Source of the DNA: a bacterium
GTDB taxonomy: Bacteria > Arandabacterota > Arandabacteria > Arandabacterales > Arandabacteraceae
Assembly (NCBI GenBank): GCA_025774845.1
Contig: JALGZP010000029.1
Location: forward strand, 1-35,217
DNA length: 35,217 nucleotides
Direction of reading: 5' to 3'
Shown here: piece after piece, positions 32,285 through 35,217 of the stretch
Numbering within the stretch: position 1 is the stretch's first letter
How the letters are laid out: every line of letters begins with the position of its first letter
Program-made: the position numbers and the translations under genes
The notes under the pieces: generated by a model
What the model was told of the DNA's origin: nothing
The model's database searches: none
Seen by the model: only the letters and a program-made list of their open reading frames with translations

Positions 32285-33931
32285 ATGTCTCGAAGGGTGC
32301 TTGTCATAGGGCTCGATGGAGCCACGTTCGACATCATCCGTCCGCTCCTTGGAGAGGGCCGGCTTCCCAACCTCGCCCGGCTTATGGAAAGAGGATCATC
32401 CGGGACCTTGATGTCCACCATTCCTCCAATCACTCCCCCCGCCTGGACCTCCTTCATGACAGGGAAGAACCCCGCAAAGCACGGTGTATTCGAGTTTGCA
32501 CATCATGCCAGTAGCGGGCCCGGAGGCGACCTCAAGCTTGTGAGTTACAACTCCATCGCCGTGCCGACCCTGTGGGATATCCTCTCGGCCAAGAACAAGA
32601 AGATGATTCTGATCAATATTCCCCTGACCTACCCCCCTCCCGCGATTAACGGGATTGTGATCTCGGGTCTGATGACGCCGAATGATTCCACCCACTTCGT
32701 GCATCCCCCTGAGCTACAGGAGAGGATTGATCGGGAAGGTTACCGCGTGGACTTTCACCCACTCACGGACATCGGTACTCGCAAGAAGGAGGAATGGCTG
32801 AGGGATTACTTCGATATCGAAGAGCACCGTCTCAAGACAACCGTGGAGCTCCTCCGGAATAATGAATGGGATCTCTCTATGATAGTTTTCGGTGTCACGG
32901 ACCGGATCCAGCACTTCTGCTGGAACGAGGTACGTGAGATGCTGGACAGCTCCTCATCGCTTTCCGGCCCGGTTGCCGAGGCCTATGAATTGAGCGATCG
33001 CATGGTCGGCGCCCTCCTCGATGAGATCGATGACCAAACCTCCGTCGTTGTCCTTTCAGATCACGGCTTCGGGGCGATCGACAAGGTCTTCTTTGCAAAC
33101 CGCTGGCTGTTGGACAACGACTTCCTGCACCTGTTGTCACCATCACTGAGTCGGTGGAAAGAGGTTTATAGTTTCGCGGTCCATCCGATACCGGTTCGCG
33201 GACTCCTGAACAGAATCGGGATGCGGGCAATCGCTGCCCACTTGCCGGACTCTATTGCAGGACTCAAAGTCAGGCTACCGCTGATCCGGCGAAAAGTCTC
33301 TCCCTCTGTCGTCGACTGGAAGAAGACGGTGGCCTACTTCGATTCCTTCGGGATCTACGTCAACAGAAAGGGCAGGGAGAGCCATGGCATCGTGGAGTCC
33401 GGGGAGGATTACGAGGCAATCCGTGATGAGATCATATCCCGCCTCTACGACCTCCGTGATCCCGAAACCGGGGATAAGATCGTGGACATCGCGGTCCGAA
33501 AGGAGAAGGTGTATTCAGGTCCTCACGTGGAAACGGCGCCCGACGTGCTGTTTCAGATCAGGAACTTCTCCTACCTCTTAAACCGGAGTTTCTATTTCCG
33601 GCGGCTCTTCATGCCCAACAGAACAGGTCATCATCGCATGGAGGGGATCTTCATGGCCCGGGGACCGGGCGTGAAGCAGGGCTCCACGGTCAGCGGGGCT
33701 GAGATCATCGATCTGGCCCCTACGATCCTCTACGCAATGGGACTCGGAATACCCGATGACATGGATGGAAAGGTACTCGAGCCCATCTTCGAGGAGAAGC
33801 ATCTGACCGAACACGTCAAGACGTTTGAACCTGCTGCCCGGTTTAAGAGGCTCGTCCAGCATGATATCTACACCCCGGAGGAGCTTGAGAAGATCAAGGC
33901 GTCGCTTTCAGCACTGGGTTATCTATCATGA
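32285..33931 (+). CDS. AlkP-superfamily phosphohydrolase/phosphotransferase 2 (COG3379-like)
   Basis: The 548-residue protein is a paralogue of the one at 26551. It keeps the metal site VIGLDGAT (Asp11), the predicted nucleophile Thr50 in PPITPPAWTSFMTG, the second site SDHGFG (Asp259, His260) and a late TGHHRMEGIF. It ends LSALGYLS. There is no signal peptide or membrane helix. ATG 32285 has GAGGGGAG upstream. The three copies in this operon differ in the middle part (about residues 130-240 and 280-340), where the cap region that sets substrate specificity would lie, so each may act on a different phosphate ester or diester. It overlaps the third copy by ATGA. Confidence 0.86.
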   Translation: MSRRVLVIGLDGATFDIIRPLLGEGRLPNLARLMERGSSGTLMSTIPPITPPAWTSFMTGKNPAKHGVFEFAHHASSGPGGDLKLVSYNSIAVPTLWDILSAKNKKMILINIPLTYPPPAINGIVISGLMTPNDSTHFVHPPELQERIDREGYRVDFHPLTDIGTRKKEEWLRDYFDIEEHRLKTTVELLRNNEWDLSMIVFGVTDRIQHFCWNEVREMLDSSSSLSGPVAEAYELSDRMVGALLDEIDDQTSVVVLSDHGFGAIDKVFFANRWLLDNDFLHLLSPSLSRWKEVYSFAVHPIPVRGLLNRIGMRAIAAHLPDSIAGLKVRLPLIRRKVSPSVVDWKKTVAYFDSFGIYVNRKGRESHGIVESGEDYEAIRDEIISRLYDLRDPETGDKIVDIAVRKEKVYSGPHVETAPDVLFQIRNFSYLLNRSFYFRRLFMPNRTGHHRMEGIFMARGPGVKQGSTVSGAEIIDLAPTILYAMGLGIPDDMDGKVLEPIFEEKHLTEHVKTFEPAARFKRLVQHDIYTPEELEKIKASLSALGYLS

Positions 33932-35217
33932 CGGGTCGAGTCTGCGTGATCGGCCTGGACGGCGGAACACTGGACCTGCTCCAACCACTGGTCGACCGCG
34001 GAGTCATGCCCAATCTGGGACGACTTATGAGCGAGGGGGTGTGCGGCCCACTGACGACGTGCTTTCCGCCAAGCACGGGCCCGGCTTGGGTCTCTATAGC
34101 TACGGGAAGAAACCCGGGAAAGCACAGCATATTCAACTTCCTCAAGAACTCCTCCAGCGGATTCGGACAAAGGATCATCACCTCCGCGGACATACAGGTT
34201 CAGACGCTCTGGGAGATACTGTCGGACAAGGACAGGAAGGTGGGAGTGATCAATGTTCCTATATCCTACCCACCCCAGGAAGTGAACGGATTCGTCGTAA
34301 GCGGGTTGATGACGCCAAGTGTGGAAAGCGGACTGACCCATCCGCCGGACCTCGCAAAGGAGATCCTCAGCATAATCGGTGATTATGTCATAACTGTCAA
34401 ATGGACCCATTACGGACCTGAGAGAGCGCGGGAGCTTGTCTCGGACCTTCGATACTGTCACAAGCAGCGAGGCAGAGCGGCGCTCTACCTCATGGAAAAC
34501 AAGCCCTGGGACTTCTTTATGATCGTCTTCACCGGAACAGACCGGATTCAGCATTCGCTCTGGAACTATCTCGATCCACGTGGTTTTCCCGAGGGACTCA
34601 AGAAGGACCCGTCCGTGGAAGAGGATATCTATCAATATTACCGGGATCTCGATCAGACGATCGGGCAGATTCAGGAGCACCTCACCTCCGATGACGTTCT
34701 TCTCATCGTTTCCGACCACGGATTCGGCGCAATGGAAAAGAAGGTGCACATGAACAAATGGCTTGAGGTCGAAGGCTATCTCAAAGTGAGGCGAGGCAGG
34801 TACCTCTATTCATCATTCAAAGAGAGGGCCTGGCGGGGCTTGAGGAAAGCGATCGCCGGTGTGGATCGGTGGAAACTGAGACGGAAACTCATGACCGGAG
34901 CAAGCGCAAGGGTTCTCGCGAAACCGGTAGGTCTGGAAGACCGCCTCACCCAGTTCTACCGGTGTGTGGATTGGACGAAAACAAGGGCCTTTGTCAGTGC
35001 GATCACAGAGCAGACAGGTATCTATATCAACCTCGAGGGCAGGAGTCCTCTGGGTATCGTTCCCGTCGAGCAGTATGAACCGCTGCGGGATGAGATTATC
35101 GAAAGGTTGAAGAATCTCCGGGATCCCGAAACCAACGAACCTGTCATCACCTCCGTCATGAAGCGCGAGGAGTACTACTCCGGTCCGTTCACGGAGTGCG
35201 CACCGGATATCCTGATA
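33928..35217 (+). CDS. AlkP-superfamily phosphohydrolase/phosphotransferase 3 (COG3379-like), 3' partial
   Basis: An open frame from ATG 33928 runs without a stop for 430 codons to the right edge; the C-terminal ~110 residues should lie outside. It keeps VIGLDGGT (Asp11), PSTGPAWVSIATG with Thr50 at the nucleophile position, and SDHGFG (Asp263, His264). The end seen here (EEYYSGPFTECAPDILI) matches the same region of the upstream copy (EKVYSGPHVETAPDVLF). The nucleophile loop is more diverged than in the other two copies (STGPAWVS versus ITPPAWTS), but no key residue is lost. ATG overlaps the previous stop (ATGA), and the operon continues past the window. Confidence 0.88.
   Translation, partial: MTGRVCVIGLDGGTLDLLQPLVDRGVMPNLGRLMSEGVCGPLTTCFPPSTGPAWVSIATGRNPGKHSIFNFLKNSSSGFGQRIITSADIQVQTLWEILSDKDRKVGVINVPISYPPQEVNGFVVSGLMTPSVESGLTHPPDLAKEILSIIGDYVITVKWTHYGPERARELVSDLRYCHKQRGRAALYLMENKPWDFFMIVFTGTDRIQHSLWNYLDPRGFPEGLKKDPSVEEDIYQYYRDLDQTIGQIQEHLTSDDVLLIVSDHGFGAMEKKVHMNKWLEVEGYLKVRRGRYLYSSFKERAWRGLRKAIAGVDRWKLRRKLMTGASARVLAKPVGLEDRLTQFYRCVDWTKTRAFVSAITEQTGIYINLEGRSPLGIVPVEQYEPLRDEIIERLKNLRDPETNEPVITSVMKREEYYSGPFTECAPDILI

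Noticed and set aside
33825-34382. 185-codon plus-strand frame and 33919-34749 minus-strand frame at the right end
   Set aside because: Both are out of frame with the third AlkP-family gene, which is open from 33928 to the edge with conserved metal-binding and nucleophile residues.
12836-35217. Exosortase/PEP-CTERM system
   Set aside because: EPS loci with ACP-like genes can be exosortase-linked, but I found no exosortase-like membrane protein and no PEP-CTERM tail in the window. The polymerase and flippase fit Wzy and MurJ families instead.
1-35217. tRNA, rRNA, insertion sequences, phage attachment sites
   Set aside because: I found no cloverleaf, rRNA segment, transposase or integrase, and no flanking direct repeats on either strand by reading; a covariance-model search was not possible.

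Overview
The window looks like a piece of chromosome from an uncultured, free-living Gram-negative bacterium, most likely of the FCB superphylum or a neighbouring candidate phylum (Eisenbacteria, Krumholzibacteria or Latescibacteria-like). That is an inference from three secreted proteins ending in FlgD-Ig / T9SS type A-like C-terminal domains, from Kre9/KNH-type Ig repeats, and from an exopolysaccharide (EPS) locus with COG3379-type AlkP-superfamily genes. Species cannot be named from the sequence. Base composition looks moderately GC-rich and even throughout. I saw no tRNA, rRNA, insertion sequence or CRISPR array, and no gene-free stretch longer than 300 bases.

Region 1 (1-12.8 kb) is a surface/secreted-protein block. 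It starts inside a giant protein with 18 tandem Ig-like repeats of about 102 residues, cut by the left window edge. A DEAD-box RNA helicase follows on the opposite strand. Then come an M6-family zinc metalloprotease carrying three of the same repeats, and a chimera of a GH16-like glucanase domain, a fibronectin III domain and a Pmp-type beta-helix. Helicase and protease diverge from two well-formed sigma70-like promoters. The giant gene and the protease gene end in almost the same C-terminal domain and are followed by matching GC-rich hairpins.

Region 2 (12.9 kb to the right edge) is one co-directional EPS operon of at least 18 genes, mostly with short gaps or 4-base stop/start overlaps, behind one clear promoter at 12909-12938. 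Order: polyprenyl-phosphate sugar transferase, Wza-like export lipoprotein, a four-gene type II fatty-acid/polyketide cassette (FabG, ACP, KS, KS), Wzz/GNVR chain-length protein, a degenerate CpsD-like ATPase, MurJ/MviN-family flippase, GT4, a secreted clan GH-A-like glycosidase, Wzy-like polymerase/ligase, AlkP-superfamily protein 1, GT2, radical SAM/SPASM protein, zinc-ribbon methyltransferase, a second GT4, AlkP-superfamily protein 2, and AlkP-superfamily protein 3 cut by the right edge.

Read together, the operon gives a Wzx/Wzy-type EPS pathway: a lipid-linked sugar is primed, extended, modified, flipped, polymerised, length-controlled and exported. The unusual parts are the complete KS-KS-ACP-KR cassette between the export and chain-length genes, the three cytoplasmic AlkP-fold enzymes, and the ATPase with a broken P-loop. 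The most plausible new biology is an acyl- or polyketide-modified, or lipid-anchored, polysaccharide whose chain is made by its own carrier protein.
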